From the NCBI RefSeq assembly GCF_014650115.1, contig NZ_BMUI01000001.1, positions 558,001 to 622,000 on the forward strand: a stretch of 64,000 nt of DNA, in the 5' to 3' direction. Under the pieces are notes generated by a model. The model saw only the letters and a program-made list of their open reading frames with translations, was not told where the DNA came from and did not search any database. Position numbers and translations under genes: made by a program. The DNA is from Streptomyces olivaceoviridis. Lineage in GTDB: Bacteria > Actinomycetota > Actinomycetes > Streptomycetales > Streptomycetaceae. Below, piece after piece: positions 55,770-64,000 of this stretch (positions within the stretch are counted from its first letter, which is position 1; the number at the start of each line of letters is the position of its first letter).

Positions 55770-56795
55770 TCAGACACGTACCCGGAGGTAGTAGAACCGG
55801 GTCGTCTGGGCCGCGTTCTGGTTGTCGTCGCTCACCAGGAGGACCTTCAGGCGGCCGGTGTGGTCGCGGCCCGTGATCGTCATGCCCTCGATGTTGTCCA
55901 GGAGGGGGTTGGGCTGGGGCTGTTTCGCCGTGGCGCCGAGGGAGGGGCAGCCGGCGATGTCGGCCAGGAGCGTCTTCTCGGCCAGGCGGACGCCCGGCTG
56001 GCCGGTGAGGTTCTCGGTGCCGCTCGTGTCCGTGGCGTGGCGGAGGTCGGCCAGGTAGAGGCGGACCGTGTTGCCCACACCGGCGGTGAAGCCGCGCTCC
56101 AGGACGAGGAGGCGGCCGTCGGGGGTCGCCTGGACCTCGGGGACGCCGAGGCCGGCGTCGGTGCGGTAGGCGTACTGGGCGCCGGGCGTGAAGCGGCCGT
56201 GGTGGCGGGTCCAGGTCTGGAAGCGGACGATGCCGGCGGAGTCGCCCGAGAGCGCGTACTCCATGGAGGCCAGCAGGGTGTGGCCGCCGGGCAGCAGGGT
56301 CAGCCCCTCGAAGGTCTGGTTGGCGGTGGCCCGGCCGGCCGGGGCGACCTGGAGGGCGGGCGGGACCGGGAGGCGGTCGAGGATCGCGCCGTCGCGGGAG
56401 TAGCGGCGGATGGACGGCTCGGTCTCGGAGGAGATCAGCCGGGTGCCGTCCCGGTCGATGACGAGGCCCTCGGAGTCCAGGTCGGCGCCCTTCTCGTCGG
56501 CGAGGTGCACGGCCGCCCGCGGCTGGAGCGTACGGGCGTCCAGACGGAACAGCGACGAGCGGTCGGCCAGGGCCGCCAGCGAGCCGTCCCGGTCGACCGC
56601 GAGGGCGGAGAAGTTGCCGACGAAGGTGCCGTCGTACGTCGTCTTGTCGAGCGCGTCGGAGAAGCGGTCGATCGACACGGCGGCCGAGCAGGCGTGGCGC
56701 GCGGTGGTACCGGCGGCGGCCGGCCCGGCGGCGGCCAGACAGGTGGCCGCCGCCAGGCCGGCGGTGAGGGTGGCGAGTACGGTTCTCAGGCGCAT
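55770..56795 (-). CDS. secreted esterase-like/phytase-like beta-propeller protein
   Basis: 341 residues. A signal peptide ends near AAAGPAAAG. The propeller-like domain has repeated DGSLAALADRS, DSEGLVIDRDGTRLISSE and NIEGMTITGRD stretches, matching the family called esterase-like activity of phytase. The acidic loops suggest calcium binding. Its substrate is uncertain. The ATG has GGTGAGG upstream. Confidence 0.8.
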   Translation of the reverse strand: MRLRTVLATLTAGLAAATCLAAAGPAAAGTTARHACSAAVSIDRFSDALDKTTYDGTFVGNFSALAVDRDGSLAALADRSSLFRLDARTLQPRAAVHLADEKGADLDSEGLVIDRDGTRLISSETEPSIRRYSRDGAILDRLPVPPALQVAPAGRATANQTFEGLTLLPGGHTLLASMEYALSGDSAGIVRFQTWTRHHGRFTPGAQYAYRTDAGLGVPEVQATPDGRLLVLERGFTAGVGNTVRLYLADLRHATDTSGTENLTGQPGVRLAEKTLLADIAGCPSLGATAKQPQPNPLLDNIEGMTITGRDHTGRLKVLLVSDDNQNAAQTTRFYYLRVRV

Positions 56796-56848
56796 GACCC
56801 TCACCGTAGGACTCGTCGGTGACGTGCGCGAGACCGCCTCGTGAAGGG

Positions 56849-57772
56849 TCAGCTCCGCGGCGGTACGGCGACGAACGCCTCGCGCGGCCGGCTGGTCGGG
56901 GTGTAGCGGGTGACGCCGCTGGTGGTCGGCACCAGGTCCTTGTGGATCGCCTTGGCGACGTTCTGGATCGTGGTGACGCCGTAGTTCATGGTGCTGTTGT
57001 CCTGCGTCAGCACGGTGATCATGTAGTCGCGGCCGGCGCCGTTGAAGGTGCCCAGGCTGTGCACCCGCCAGCCGTGCGTGGACCGCTGCAACCAGCCGTT
57101 CTTCACGTGCACGGAGACGGAGGACGGCGCGCCGGCCGGGGTGCCCCAGCGCTGCGAGGAGACGACCTGGCCCATCAGCTTCAGGATGTAGGCGCGGGAG
57201 TTGTCGCTCAGCACGCTGTTCTTGGCGGTGACGAGCTTGAGGAGCTTCTGCTCGTCGTTGACGTTCTCCTGGGTCAGACCCCAGTAGCCGTTCGCGCCCG
57301 GCACGGTCTTGGTCATGCCGGCGGCGGCCAGGAAGCCCTTGATCTTCGTCATGCCGAGCTGCTTCCAGAGCTTGCTGGTCGCGTTGTTGTCGGACTGAGT
57401 GATCATGGCCTTGGCGAGCGACTGCTCGGTGCTCGTCAGGTACCGGTTGTGCTTCTTCGCGTCCCACAGCAGCGTGGCGAGCACGGTGACCTTGACCGTG
57501 CTGGCCGAGTCGTACGCGCTGGTGGCCCGCAGGGTGCAGGTGGTCTTGGTGCTGCGGTCGTACAGGCCGATGGCGACCGTGCCCCTGCGGTTGGCGAGGG
57601 CCGCCGTGATGTCCTTCTTCAGCTTGGCGGCCAGGCCCGCCTTGGCGGACGTACAGGTCACGGTGGGCGTGGCCGCGGCGGCCGGGGCGGCGGCGGTGAC
57701 CGCCGGCACGAGCAGCGCGGCACTGACGGCAGCCGCGAGCACGCCGGCCCGGCCGGGTATCCGGTAAGTCAT
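56849..57772 (-). CDS. secreted serine hydrolase, class A beta-lactamase-like
   Basis: 307 residues with a signal peptide to about residue 35. The active-site motifs are SxxK as SASTVKV (Ser about 91, Lys about 94), SDN at about 127-129 in ITQSDNNATS, and KNG in HVKNGW near 225. The Glu-containing omega loop of true beta-lactamases is not obvious, so D,D-peptidase-like or other serine hydrolase activity is also possible. The ATG has GGGGGAA upstream. Confidence 0.8.
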   Translation of the reverse strand: MTYRIPGRAGVLAAAVSAALLVPAVTAAAPAAAATPTVTCTSAKAGLAAKLKKDITAALANRRGTVAIGLYDRSTKTTCTLRATSAYDSASTVKVTVLATLLWDAKKHNRYLTSTEQSLAKAMITQSDNNATSKLWKQLGMTKIKGFLAAAGMTKTVPGANGYWGLTQENVNDEQKLLKLVTAKNSVLSDNSRAYILKLMGQVVSSQRWGTPAGAPSSVSVHVKNGWLQRSTHGWRVHSLGTFNGAGRDYMITVLTQDNSTMNYGVTTIQNVAKAIHKDLVPTTSGVTRYTPTSRPREAFVAVPPRS

Positions 57773-58078
57773 GGAAATTCCCCCTTGAACGTCGTACTGG
57801 CGTCCCCCTGAACGCCGTTGAGCGCACCCGTGCGCTGCCTGACTGGACTCGCCAGGGCGATCGACAGTTGTACGCGTGTTCGGAGAGGGGGAGTTGCTCA
57901 CAATTTACAGGAGCATGCCAATGCGAGGATGAGGCCCCCCGCGGTCCTACTAGTCCCACTTCTTCCCTCACACCGGCGACGGCCGTCTCGCCGCCGGGCG
58001 TGTCCCGCCGGCCGCCCCCCACCATGGCGGTGCCCGGCGCGCTGCCGGGCGTCCCGACTCCCCTTCCTGGAGAGCCAC
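57773..58078. other. intergenic region without a recognisable gene
   Basis: 306 bp between the divergent beta-lactamase-like and I36 inhibitor genes. It is relatively AT-rich around 57895-57915 (TTTACAGG), where promoters may lie, but no full consensus was found. Confidence 0.35.
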
Positions 58079-58438
58079 ATGTCGCAACAGCTCCGCGCCT
58101 GGACGCTGGCCGCCGCCCTCGCCCTGACCGCCTCGCTCGTGCCCGCCGGGACCGCGACGGCCCGCGCCGCCCAGCCCTCCTGCCCCGACGGCTCCGTCTG
58201 CCTCTGGAGCGGCGAGGGCTTCGGCGGCTCGTACTGGGAGTGGACGGCCCGCAGCGGCTACCGCGACCTGCCGCCGAGCCTCCACGACCACGTGGGCTCC
58301 TTCGTCGCCTCGACCCGCGCCTGCTTCGTCAACTGGGGCCCGGTGGAGAAGCGGGACGTCTTCAACGGCGACTGGCGCTCCCGCTACCTCGGCGACTTCG
58401 GCGGCCGGATGGACGGGGTGGGGCCGGGCGGCTGCTGA
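58079..58438 (+). CDS. secreted peptidase inhibitor family I36 protein
   Basis: 119 residues. A signal peptide is followed by the compact Cys-rich domain CPDGSVCLWSGEGFGGSYWEW and CFVNWG. This matches the Streptomyces I36 (SMI-like) inhibitor family, related in fold to crystallins. It may inhibit metallopeptidases outside the cell. GGAGA precedes the ATG; the frame is open further upstream but that part is not protein-like. Confidence 0.82.
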   Translation: MSQQLRAWTLAAALALTASLVPAGTATARAAQPSCPDGSVCLWSGEGFGGSYWEWTARSGYRDLPPSLHDHVGSFVASTRACFVNWGPVEKRDVFNGDWRSRYLGDFGGRMDGVGPGGC

Positions 58439-58715
58439 CGGGAGGCGGTGCCACCCGGACGTTCGCCTGATCCCGGGAACCGTACAGCACGGTTGGCCTA
58501 CAGTGGCTGGTGACGTGCACCGTACTGATGCGTGCCGCTGGGATACCGGTACGGATCGTCGGCGCACGTCGCGCGGCGAGGTCTGGCCCCGGCGGCAACC
58601 GGAGCCAGACCGCAGCGCGTGCGCCGGGTGGGTCCGGCCGATCTGGGGCCGGTCGGACTCGCCTCGCCATCGGCGAAGTCGTCCCGTTCGGCCCGAACCC
58701 CTCCACGTCGTCGCC

Positions 58716-58847
58716 CTACTTGGCGAACGCCTGCACACACACCGCGACAAGGGGAGCCAGTGGCGTCAGGATCGCGACCGCGCCCCGCACCCACCGGGGA
58801 AGCGGTTCCGGCTCGCGTTCTTCGGTGCCACGCCTTCTCCTTGCCAT
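58716..58847 (-). CDS. very small single-span membrane protein
   Basis: 43 residues: a basic start MARRRRGTEE, then one hydrophobic span from VRGAVAILTPLAPLVAV. GAGAGGAG lies about 9 bp upstream of the ATG. I do not recognise a family. It lies 180 bp after the GntR gene on the same strand. The 277 bp downstream (58439-58715) show no convincing gene. Confidence 0.5.
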   Translation of the reverse strand: MARRRRGTEEREPEPLPRWVRGAVAILTPLAPLVAVCVQAFAK

Positions 58848-59027
58848 GCCAGCGCTCCTCTCGCCGTAGCGTCCCGCGCTGCGGGATCCGGCCCTGGCGG
58901 ACCGGAGCACTGGACGGCGATCGAAGCACCAGCGGCACAGAGCATACTGGCTACCCCTGGCCGAGTCGGCACCTTCCGACCATCAAGTCGCTTGAGAGAC
59001 AGCCGACTTGTCCCTGCACACGGCAGT

Positions 59028-59786
59028 TCAGACCTCGAAGTCGTACTCCAGGACGTAGACCGACGAGTCCAGCACCATCTCGTTGACCTCCACCACGACC
59101 CCTTCGGCGTCGTAGGCGGTACGCGCGATCAGTACAACCGGCACACCGGCGGGTAGCGCCAGCCGCTCGGCTTCCTCCCTGCTGGGCATCCGGGACCGGA
59201 CCTCCTCCCGGAACCGTGCGGGCCCGTGCCCCAGTTCCGCCAGCCTCGCGTACGTACCACCGGGCCCGGTCTCCGGCTGGGTGATCCGTGTGCCCGCGAC
59301 GATGCCGGCCGGCAGGCGGGATGTGGACAGCAGAACCGGCTTGCCGTCGAGCACGAAGCGGCGCCGCCGGACACACACGGACGCGTCCTCGCCGAGCCCC
59401 ATGACCGCCGCCACGGCAGCGGGCGCCGGCTCTTCCGTCACCTCGACCGAGTCGACCACCAGTTCCCGGTCTCCGATGTCGGCCGACCAGATCGAGCGCC
59501 CCTCGGACCATTGGGTGCGCGCGAGCCCCTCGATGCCCCGGCGCCGGATGGGCCTGAAATCCCGGACGAACACCCCGGCACCTTTGCGGGCCTCCGCGAC
59601 CCCCTCCGCCTGGAGCACGCCCAGCGCCTGCCGCGCCGTCATCCGGGCGACACCGTGTTCGGCCATCAGGTCGTTCTCGCCGGGCAGCCGGTCCCCCGGA
59701 CCATACCGACCGGCCTCGACCGCCGCACGTAGTTCCGCGGCGATCCGCTGGTACTTGGGCTGCCGCCCCGTCTCCCGGCTGCTCAT
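59028..59786 (-). CDS. GntR-family (UTRA domain) regulator
   Basis: 252 residues. The winged HTH (about 10-75) has KYQRIAAELRAAVEAGRYGPGDRLPGEN-type sequence and VARMTARQALGVLQAEG. The UTRA sensor domain occupies the rest. The ATG at 59786 has GGAGGAGAGG upstream; an earlier ATG at 59807 overlaps the first operator. It is divergent from an RsbW-like ATPase gene and should repress both through the TCTCTAGA sites. Confidence 0.87.
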   Translation of the reverse strand: MSSRETGRQPKYQRIAAELRAAVEAGRYGPGDRLPGENDLMAEHGVARMTARQALGVLQAEGVAEARKGAGVFVRDFRPIRRRGIEGLARTQWSEGRSIWSADIGDRELVVDSVEVTEEPAPAAVAAVMGLGEDASVCVRRRRFVLDGKPVLLSTSRLPAGIVAGTRITQPETGPGGTYARLAELGHGPARFREEVRSRMPSREEAERLALPAGVPVVLIARTAYDAEGVVVEVNEMVLDSSVYVLEYDFEV

Positions 59787-59805
59787 CCAGACCTCTCCTC
59801 CGATC

Positions 59806-59945
59806 ATCTCTAGACATCCTAGGCGTCAGGGGCCTCGCAGCCGCGGTCAGACGGTGACTGAATTCGACCACCGAGTGCCACCTCTCTAGAGATGCATTGC
59901 GCAGAGTGGCAGCCGAGCGCTTTACCGTCCACATCTCTAGAGATG
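59806..59945. promoter_or_regulatory. three operator sites between gntR and the ATPase gene
   Basis: ATCTCTAGACAT (59806-59817), TCTCTAGAGA (59883-59892) and the perfect 14-bp palindrome CATCTCTAGAGATG (59932-59945) share the core TCTCTAGA. Site 1 overlaps the GntR-side start, sites 2 and 3 face the ATPase gene. The shared core fits binding by the GntR protein to control both genes. Confidence 0.75.
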
Positions 59946-59989
59946 CAGCAGCCCAGCGTGAACCACCTGATCGCCTCGGAGGCACCTGC

Positions 59990-60388
59990 ATGACCGAAGT
60001 CCAGTGGCACTTACCCCACGGCCCCCGCAGCGCCGGGCGCGCCCGCGCCCTTCTGCGGACGCAACTCGCCGAATGGAAAGTCGACGACGAAGTCGCCGAC
60101 ACCGCCCAGTTGTTGCTCTCGGAGCTGATGAGCAATGCCATCCGGCACGCCCGGAGACCGCCCGGCCGGGATATCGGCGTGCGTCTCGCGCAGTACGACG
60201 GCCGGCTGCGCGTGGAGGTCGCCGACGCCAACTCCGGCAGACCTGTGCCGAGAACGGCGGAGGCCGACGACGAACAGGGCCGCGGGCTCGCCATCGTGAA
60301 TGCCCTCGCGGTGCGTTGGGGCTGCTGCCTCCGTCGACACGGGATCGGCAAGTCGACCTGGGCCGAGCTGCTGCTGCCGCCCTCCTGA
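59990..60388 (+). CDS. HATPase_c protein, RsbW/anti-sigma-like
   Basis: 132 residues, the ATP-binding fold of histidine kinases and RsbW. The N-box is LLLSELMSNAIRHARRP, the G1 box is VEVADANSGRPVP, and the G2-like region is GRGLAIVNALAVRWG. It probably binds an anti-sigma partner or acts as a small kinase. GGAGG precedes the ATG. Its stop directly abuts the stop of the opposite TPP-enzyme gene. Confidence 0.85.
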   Translation: MTEVQWHLPHGPRSAGRARALLRTQLAEWKVDDEVADTAQLLLSELMSNAIRHARRPPGRDIGVRLAQYDGRLRVEVADANSGRPVPRTAEADDEQGRGLAIVNALAVRWGCCLRRHGIGKSTWAELLLPPS

Positions 60389-62074
60389 TCAGTCCAGGTG
60401 CGTCGGCGCGAACATCCGGAGCAGGGCCGGCAGTACGACCACCGACGGGCCCGGGGTCGCCAGGGCTTTCGCCAGGTCGGCCTCCAGGGTCTCCGGCGTC
60501 GTGCGGACGCCCGGTACGCCGAAGGACTCGGCGAGGGCGACGTAGTCGGGGCGGGTGAGTTCCGTCGCCGTCGCCTGGCCGAAGGCGTCCGTCATGTACT
60601 CGCGGAGGATGCCGTAGCCGCCGTCGTCGACGATCAGCCAGGTGACGTTCAGGCCGTACTGCTTCGCCGTCGCCAGTTCGGCGATGGAGTAGAGCGCTCC
60701 GCCGTCGCCGGACACCGCCAGGACCGGGCGGGTCGGGTCCGCCGCCGCCGCGCCCAGGGCCGCCGGGAAGCCGTAGCCGAGGCCGCCCGCGCCCTGGGCC
60801 GAGTGCATGGTGTTCGCACCCTGCGGGTCGAACGCGGACCAGGCCCAGTAGGCCAGGATCGTCATGTCCCAGAAGGACGGGGAGCCGGCGGGCAGGGCGC
60901 GGCGGACCGAGGCCAGCACGTCCTGTTCCAGGGTGAGGTCCTGGGCGGCTATGCGTCCGGACACCCGGGCCAGCAGGTCCCGCACCCGCTCGGGCGCGGA
61001 CTCGTCCGTGCGCTCCTCCACCGTCTCCAGTAGCGCCTGGAGAGCGAGGCGGGCGTCCGCGTGGATGCCGAGGGCCGGGTGGTTGGACTCCAGCTTGCCG
61101 AGGTCCGCCTCGATCTGGATCACCCGGCCCCGGGGCGCGAACGTGTGGTAGTTGGAGGACAGTTCGCCGAGGCCCGAGCCGACCACCAGCAGGACGTCGG
61201 CGTCCTCCAGGAAGTCCGTCGTGTGCCGGTCCTCCAGCCAGGACTGCAACGACAGGGGGTGGTGCCACGGGAAGGCGCCCTTGCCGCCGAAGGTCGTCAC
61301 GACCGGCGCCCGGAGCTTCTCGGCCAGCCGGAGCAGCTTGCCCGACGCGTCCGCGCGGACGACCCCGCCGCCCGCGATGATCGCCGGACGGGCGGCGCGG
61401 GAGAGCAGGTCGGCCGCCACCGCCGTCAGTTCCGGGCGCGGGACCAGGCCGTCCGGGGTGGCGTCCATCGCCGTCACCACGGGCAGCGAGGTCTCGGCCA
61501 GCAGGACGTCCTGCGGGATCTCCACCCACACCGGGCCGTGCGGGGCCGTCAGGGCCGACTTCCAGGCCGCGGCGAGGGCGGAGGGGATCTGTGAGGGGGT
61601 GCGGACCGTGTGGACCGACTTCACCACGCCCCGGAACGAGGCCGCCTGGTCCGGGAGTTCGTGGAGGTAGCCGTGCCGGCCGCCGCCCAGGCCCGCCGTC
61701 GGGATCTGGCTGCTGATCGCCAGCACCGGCGCGCTGGCCGCCGCCGCCTCCTGGAGCGCGGCCAGCGACGTCAGCGCGCCCGGACCCGTCGAGAGCAGCA
61801 GCGGCGCCGCCTCGCCCGTGATCCTGCCGTACGCGTCCGCCGCGAAGCCCGCGTTGTTCTCCACCCGCAGGCCCACGTAGCGCAGGGAGGAGCGGCGGAG
61901 CGCGTCGAACATGCCGAGGGCGTGCTGGCCGGGGAGGCCGAAGACGGTCGTCGCGCCCAGCCCGGCCAGCGTCTCCACGACCAGGTCTCCGCCGTTGCGC
62001 CCCGGGGGAGGGTTCAGGGCCGCGGTGATCTGCGCCGGCGTCGGGCGGAGTACCAGGTCGTGGTCGTGGGTCAC
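60389..62074 (-). CDS. thiamine-diphosphate-dependent enzyme, acetolactate synthase-like
   Basis: 561 residues with three TPP-enzyme domains: the PYR domain with [16 protein letters not shown] and [15 protein letters not shown] (catalytic Glu region), the central domain, and the PP domain with [17 protein letters not shown]. The GTG overlaps the agmatinase stop as GTGA, so the two are coupled. The reaction is unknown; oxo-acid decarboxylation or carboligation of an amine-derived acid is plausible from context. Confidence 0.82.
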   Translation of the reverse strand: MTHDHDLVLRPTPAQITAALNPPPGRNGGDLVVETLAGLGATTVFGLPGQHALGMFDALRRSSLRYVGLRVENNAGFAADAYGRITGEAAPLLLSTGPGALTSLAALQEAAAASAPVLAISSQIPTAGLGGGRHGYLHELPDQAASFRGVVKSVHTVRTPSQIPSALAAAWKSALTAPHGPVWVEIPQDVLLAETSLPVVTAMDATPDGLVPRPELTAVAADLLSRAARPAIIAGGGVVRADASGKLLRLAEKLRAPVVTTFGGKGAFPWHHPLSLQSWLEDRHTTDFLEDADVLLVVGSGLGELSSNYHTFAPRGRVIQIEADLGKLESNHPALGIHADARLALQALLETVEERTDESAPERVRDLLARVSGRIAAQDLTLEQDVLASVRRALPAGSPSFWDMTILAYWAWSAFDPQGANTMHSAQGAGGLGYGFPAALGAAAADPTRPVLAVSGDGGALYSIAELATAKQYGLNVTWLIVDDGGYGILREYMTDAFGQATATELTRPDYVALAESFGVPGVRTTPETLEADLAKALATPGPSVVVLPALLRMFAPTHLD

Positions 62075-63051
62075 TTCGCTTCCGCGTCCTTCCGGGCCGC
62101 CGCGATCTGGCGGCTCATGATGGTGGTCAGTTCGTACGCCGTGTGGGAGGCGGCGACCGAGGTGATCTCGGCGTTGTCGTACGCCGGGGCCACCTCGACG
62201 ACGTCCGCCGACACCAGGTTGCAGCCGGCCAGCCCGCGCAGGATCTCCAGCAGCTCGCGGGAGGTCATGCCGCCCGCCTCCGGCGTGCCGGTGCCGGGCG
62301 CGTGGGCCGGGTCGAGGCAGTCGATGTCGATGGAGATGTACAGCGGGCGGTCGCCGATGCGCTGGCGCAGCTGGTCGGCCACCTCGTCGGCGCCCCGGCG
62401 GTAGACGTCGGCGGAGGTGACGATGCCGAAGCCCATCTTCTCGTCGTCCGTCAGGTCCTGCTTGCCGTACAGCGGGCCGCGGGTGCCGACGTGGGACAGG
62501 GCGGAGGTGTCGAGGATGCCCTCCTCGACCGCGCGGCGGAACGGGGTGCCGTGCGTGTACTCGGCGCCGAAGTAGGTGTCCCAGGTGTCCAGGTGGGCGT
62601 CGAAGTGCAGCAGGGCGACCGGGCCGTGCTTCTTCGCCACCGAGCGCAGCAGCGGCAGCGCGATGGTGTGGTCGCCGCCGAGGGTCATCAGCCGGGCGCC
62701 GGTGCCGAGCAGGTCGTCGGCGGCGGCCTCGATGGTCTCGACGGCCTCGTTGATGTTGAACGGGTTCACGGCGATGTCGCCGCCGTCCGCGACCTGGGCG
62801 AGGGCGAACGGGGAGGCGTCCTGCGCCGGGTTGTAGGGGCGCAGCAGCCGGGACGCCTCACGGATGGCGTTGCCGCCGAAGCGGGCGCCCGGCCGGTACG
62901 AGACGCCGGAGTCGAACGGCACGCCCACGACGGCGACGTCGGCGGTCCCGACCTCGTCCAGGCGGGGCAGCCGGGCGAAGGTCGCGGGTCCGGCGTACCG
63001 CGGGACGCGGGAGGAGTCGACGGGGCCGCGGGGCGTCTCGTTGCTGCTCAT
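62071..63051 (-). CDS. speB: agmatinase (ureohydrolase family)
   Basis: 326 residues of the arginase/agmatinase family. Manganese ligands are in [28 protein letters not shown] and [19 protein letters not shown]. It should hydrolyse agmatine or another guanidino compound to urea and an amine. The ATG has an AAGAAGG-like site. It lies downstream of a sodium:solute symporter and upstream of the TPP-enzyme gene, a compact uptake and breakdown cluster. Other guanidino substrates are possible. Confidence 0.88.
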   Translation of the reverse strand: MSSNETPRGPVDSSRVPRYAGPATFARLPRLDEVGTADVAVVGVPFDSGVSYRPGARFGGNAIREASRLLRPYNPAQDASPFALAQVADGGDIAVNPFNINEAVETIEAAADDLLGTGARLMTLGGDHTIALPLLRSVAKKHGPVALLHFDAHLDTWDTYFGAEYTHGTPFRRAVEEGILDTSALSHVGTRGPLYGKQDLTDDEKMGFGIVTSADVYRRGADEVADQLRQRIGDRPLYISIDIDCLDPAHAPGTGTPEAGGMTSRELLEILRGLAGCNLVSADVVEVAPAYDNAEITSVAASHTAYELTTIMSRQIAAARKDAEAK

Positions 63052-63107
63052 GGTGAAATGCCTTCTTTCCAGCGCTTCATCGCGCTTGTACTGCTTTCCC
63101 TGTGACT

Positions 63108-64000
63108 CTACTGGTGAGCCGGGACCGGTTCGGACGGAAGTTCGGGGGAGCGTCCGGCGAGGCGCTCGCGCCAGGTGGCGAGGACCGTCTCGTCGGTGGG
63201 CCGCGTGGCCAGGGAGACGGCGACGTAGGCCGCGAGGGAGGCCAGCAGGCCGTAGTAGACGGGCTCGTTGGCGAGGATGCCGTAGCCGGCCATCAGGCCG
63301 ACGACGGCGAGGCCGCCGACGATCACGGAGGCCAGCGCGCCCTGGACCGTGCCGCGCTTCCACAGCAGACCGCCCAGGATGGGCACCAGCAGGCCGCCGA
63401 CGAGGAGGTTGTACGCAACGGTGAGCGCCTCGACCACGTTGTTCAGGGCGATCGCCGTGCCGATCACGACGAGGCCCATGACCAGGATGAACACGCGGTT
63501 GCCCGTGACCTCGTCGTGGTCGTCGCCGTCCCGTCGCACGACCCCGCGCAGACGGGACCAGATGTCGTTGTTGGCGACCGTGGCGCAGGCGATCAGGGCG
63601 CCGGAGGACGTCGACATCACGGCGGCGAGGGCGGCGGCCAGGACCAGTCCGCGCACGCCGACGGGGAGTTCGTCCTTGACGATGGTGGCGAAGGCGTCGT
63701 CGGGGCTGCCCAGCTTGGGGTAGAGCACCTTGGCGGCCGTGCCGATCACCGCGCCGGCCAGGGCGTAGGCCAGGCAGTAGGTCCCGGCCACCGTGCCGCC
63801 CCACTTGGCGGTCCTGTCGCTGCGGGCGGTGAACACCCGCTGCCAGATGTCCTGGCCGATCAGCATGCCGAACGTGTAGATCAGGACGTAGGTGAAGATC
63901 GTCTCGCCGCCGATGCCCAGCGGGTCGAAGTACCCGGTCGGCAGCTTGGCCTTCATCTCGGAGAAGCCGCCCGCCTTGACGACCGCGATCGGCAGGAGCA
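63108..64000 (-). CDS. sodium:solute symporter (SSS family), C-terminal part (cut by window edge)
   Basis: The frame is open past 64000. The visible 297 residues contain about eight membrane segments, with [14 protein letters not shown] and [19 protein letters not shown], both typical of SSS transporters of the proline/putrescine type. It likely imports the guanidino or amine substrate used by the agmatinase, starting 57 bp away. The start lies outside the window. Confidence 0.85.
   Translation of the reverse strand, partial: LLPIAVVKAGGFSEMKAKLPTGYFDPLGIGGETIFTYVLIYTFGMLIGQDIWQRVFTARSDRTAKWGGTVAGTYCLAYALAGAVIGTAAKVLYPKLGSPDDAFATIVKDELPVGVRGLVLAAALAAVMSTSSGALIACATVANNDIWSRLRGVVRRDGDDHDEVTGNRVFILVMGLVVIGTAIALNNVVEALTVAYNLLVGGLLVPILGGLLWKRGTVQGALASVIVGGLAVVGLMAGYGILANEPVYYGLLASLAAYVAVSLATRPTDETVLATWRERLAGRSPELPSEPVPAHQ

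Noticed and set aside
53311..55791. 826-residue plus-strand frame opposite the fused ABC exporter
   Set aside because: Antisense shadow of a clear ABC gene; Gly/Gln/Asp-rich with no start signals.

Overview
The window is chromosomal DNA from a high-GC actinomycete, almost certainly a Streptomyces. The codons are strongly GC-rich in third position, GTG starts and ATGA/GTGA stop-start overlaps are common, and Shine-Dalgarno sites are GGAGG-like. The gene set is also typical of the genus: an RsbW-like ATPase with a GntR regulator, LacI-controlled sugar operons, a DUF2637 protein, an S37 peptidase and a family I36 inhibitor. I see no rRNA, tRNA, CRISPR array, prophage or large biosynthetic gene cluster. 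Most genes are metabolic, transport or regulatory.

Layout. 1-8 kb: the start of a fatty-acyl-CoA ligase gene, a VWA lipoprotein, an ABC-2 exporter whose ATPase is fused to a secreted-type alpha/beta hydrolase, an amino-acid permease and a lipoprotein. 8.7-15 kb: a five-gene inositol catabolic operon on the minus strand (iolC, aldolase, iolB, iolD, mmsA/iolA) read from a good promoter at 15.06-15.09 kb. 15.3-19.9 kb: a tiny HTH protein, a zinc alcohol dehydrogenase, and an MMPL exporter divergent from a TetR regulator. 19.9-22.6 kb: a copper efflux unit (copZ, copA) behind a CsoR-type operator. 22.8-23.1 kb: an apparently non-coding, hairpin-rich transcript with its own intrinsic terminator, converging on citrate synthase (citA). 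24.8-27.7 kb: a RecD2-type helicase and a small membrane protein. 27.8-31.8 kb: an accessory-looking patch with a VOC protein, an Rpn-family nuclease, a reductase-like protein, a frameshifted transposase remnant, a DUF2637 membrane protein and an uncharacterised small ORF. 32-38.1 kb: a complete ribose operon (lacI-type regulator, rbsA, an rbsC-rbsB fusion, rbsK, rbsD). 38.2-42.7 kb: a three-gene sugar catabolic operon (isomerase, DUF993, Gfo/Idh/MocA) divergent from a second LacI regulator. 42.9-47.8 kb: a reductase, a MarR-GNAT fusion, a block of degenerate repeats, a sugar isomerase, an MFS exporter and a hydrolase. 47.9-51.9 kb: secreted GH3 and S37 enzymes and a small secreted protein. 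52-58.4 kb: a fused heterodimer-type ABC exporter, a phytase-like esterase, a beta-lactamase-like protein and an I36 inhibitor. 58.7-60.4 kb: a GntR/RsbW-like pair with three matching operators. 60.4-64 kb: a TPP enzyme, an agmatinase and a sodium:solute symporter, cut off by the window edge.

How the parts fit. Much of the window concerns polyol and sugar use (inositol, ribose and an unidentified sugar), with dedicated LacI-type repressors for the latter two. Metal homeostasis, export pumps and secreted hydrolases surround these operons. The least explained items are the structured RNA between copA and citA, the repeat field at 44.4-45.0 kb that looks derived from the end of the preceding gene, and two membrane-crossing fusions whose predicted topology places each half on the expected side of the membrane. 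All functional statements come from reading motifs and gene order; no database search was run.
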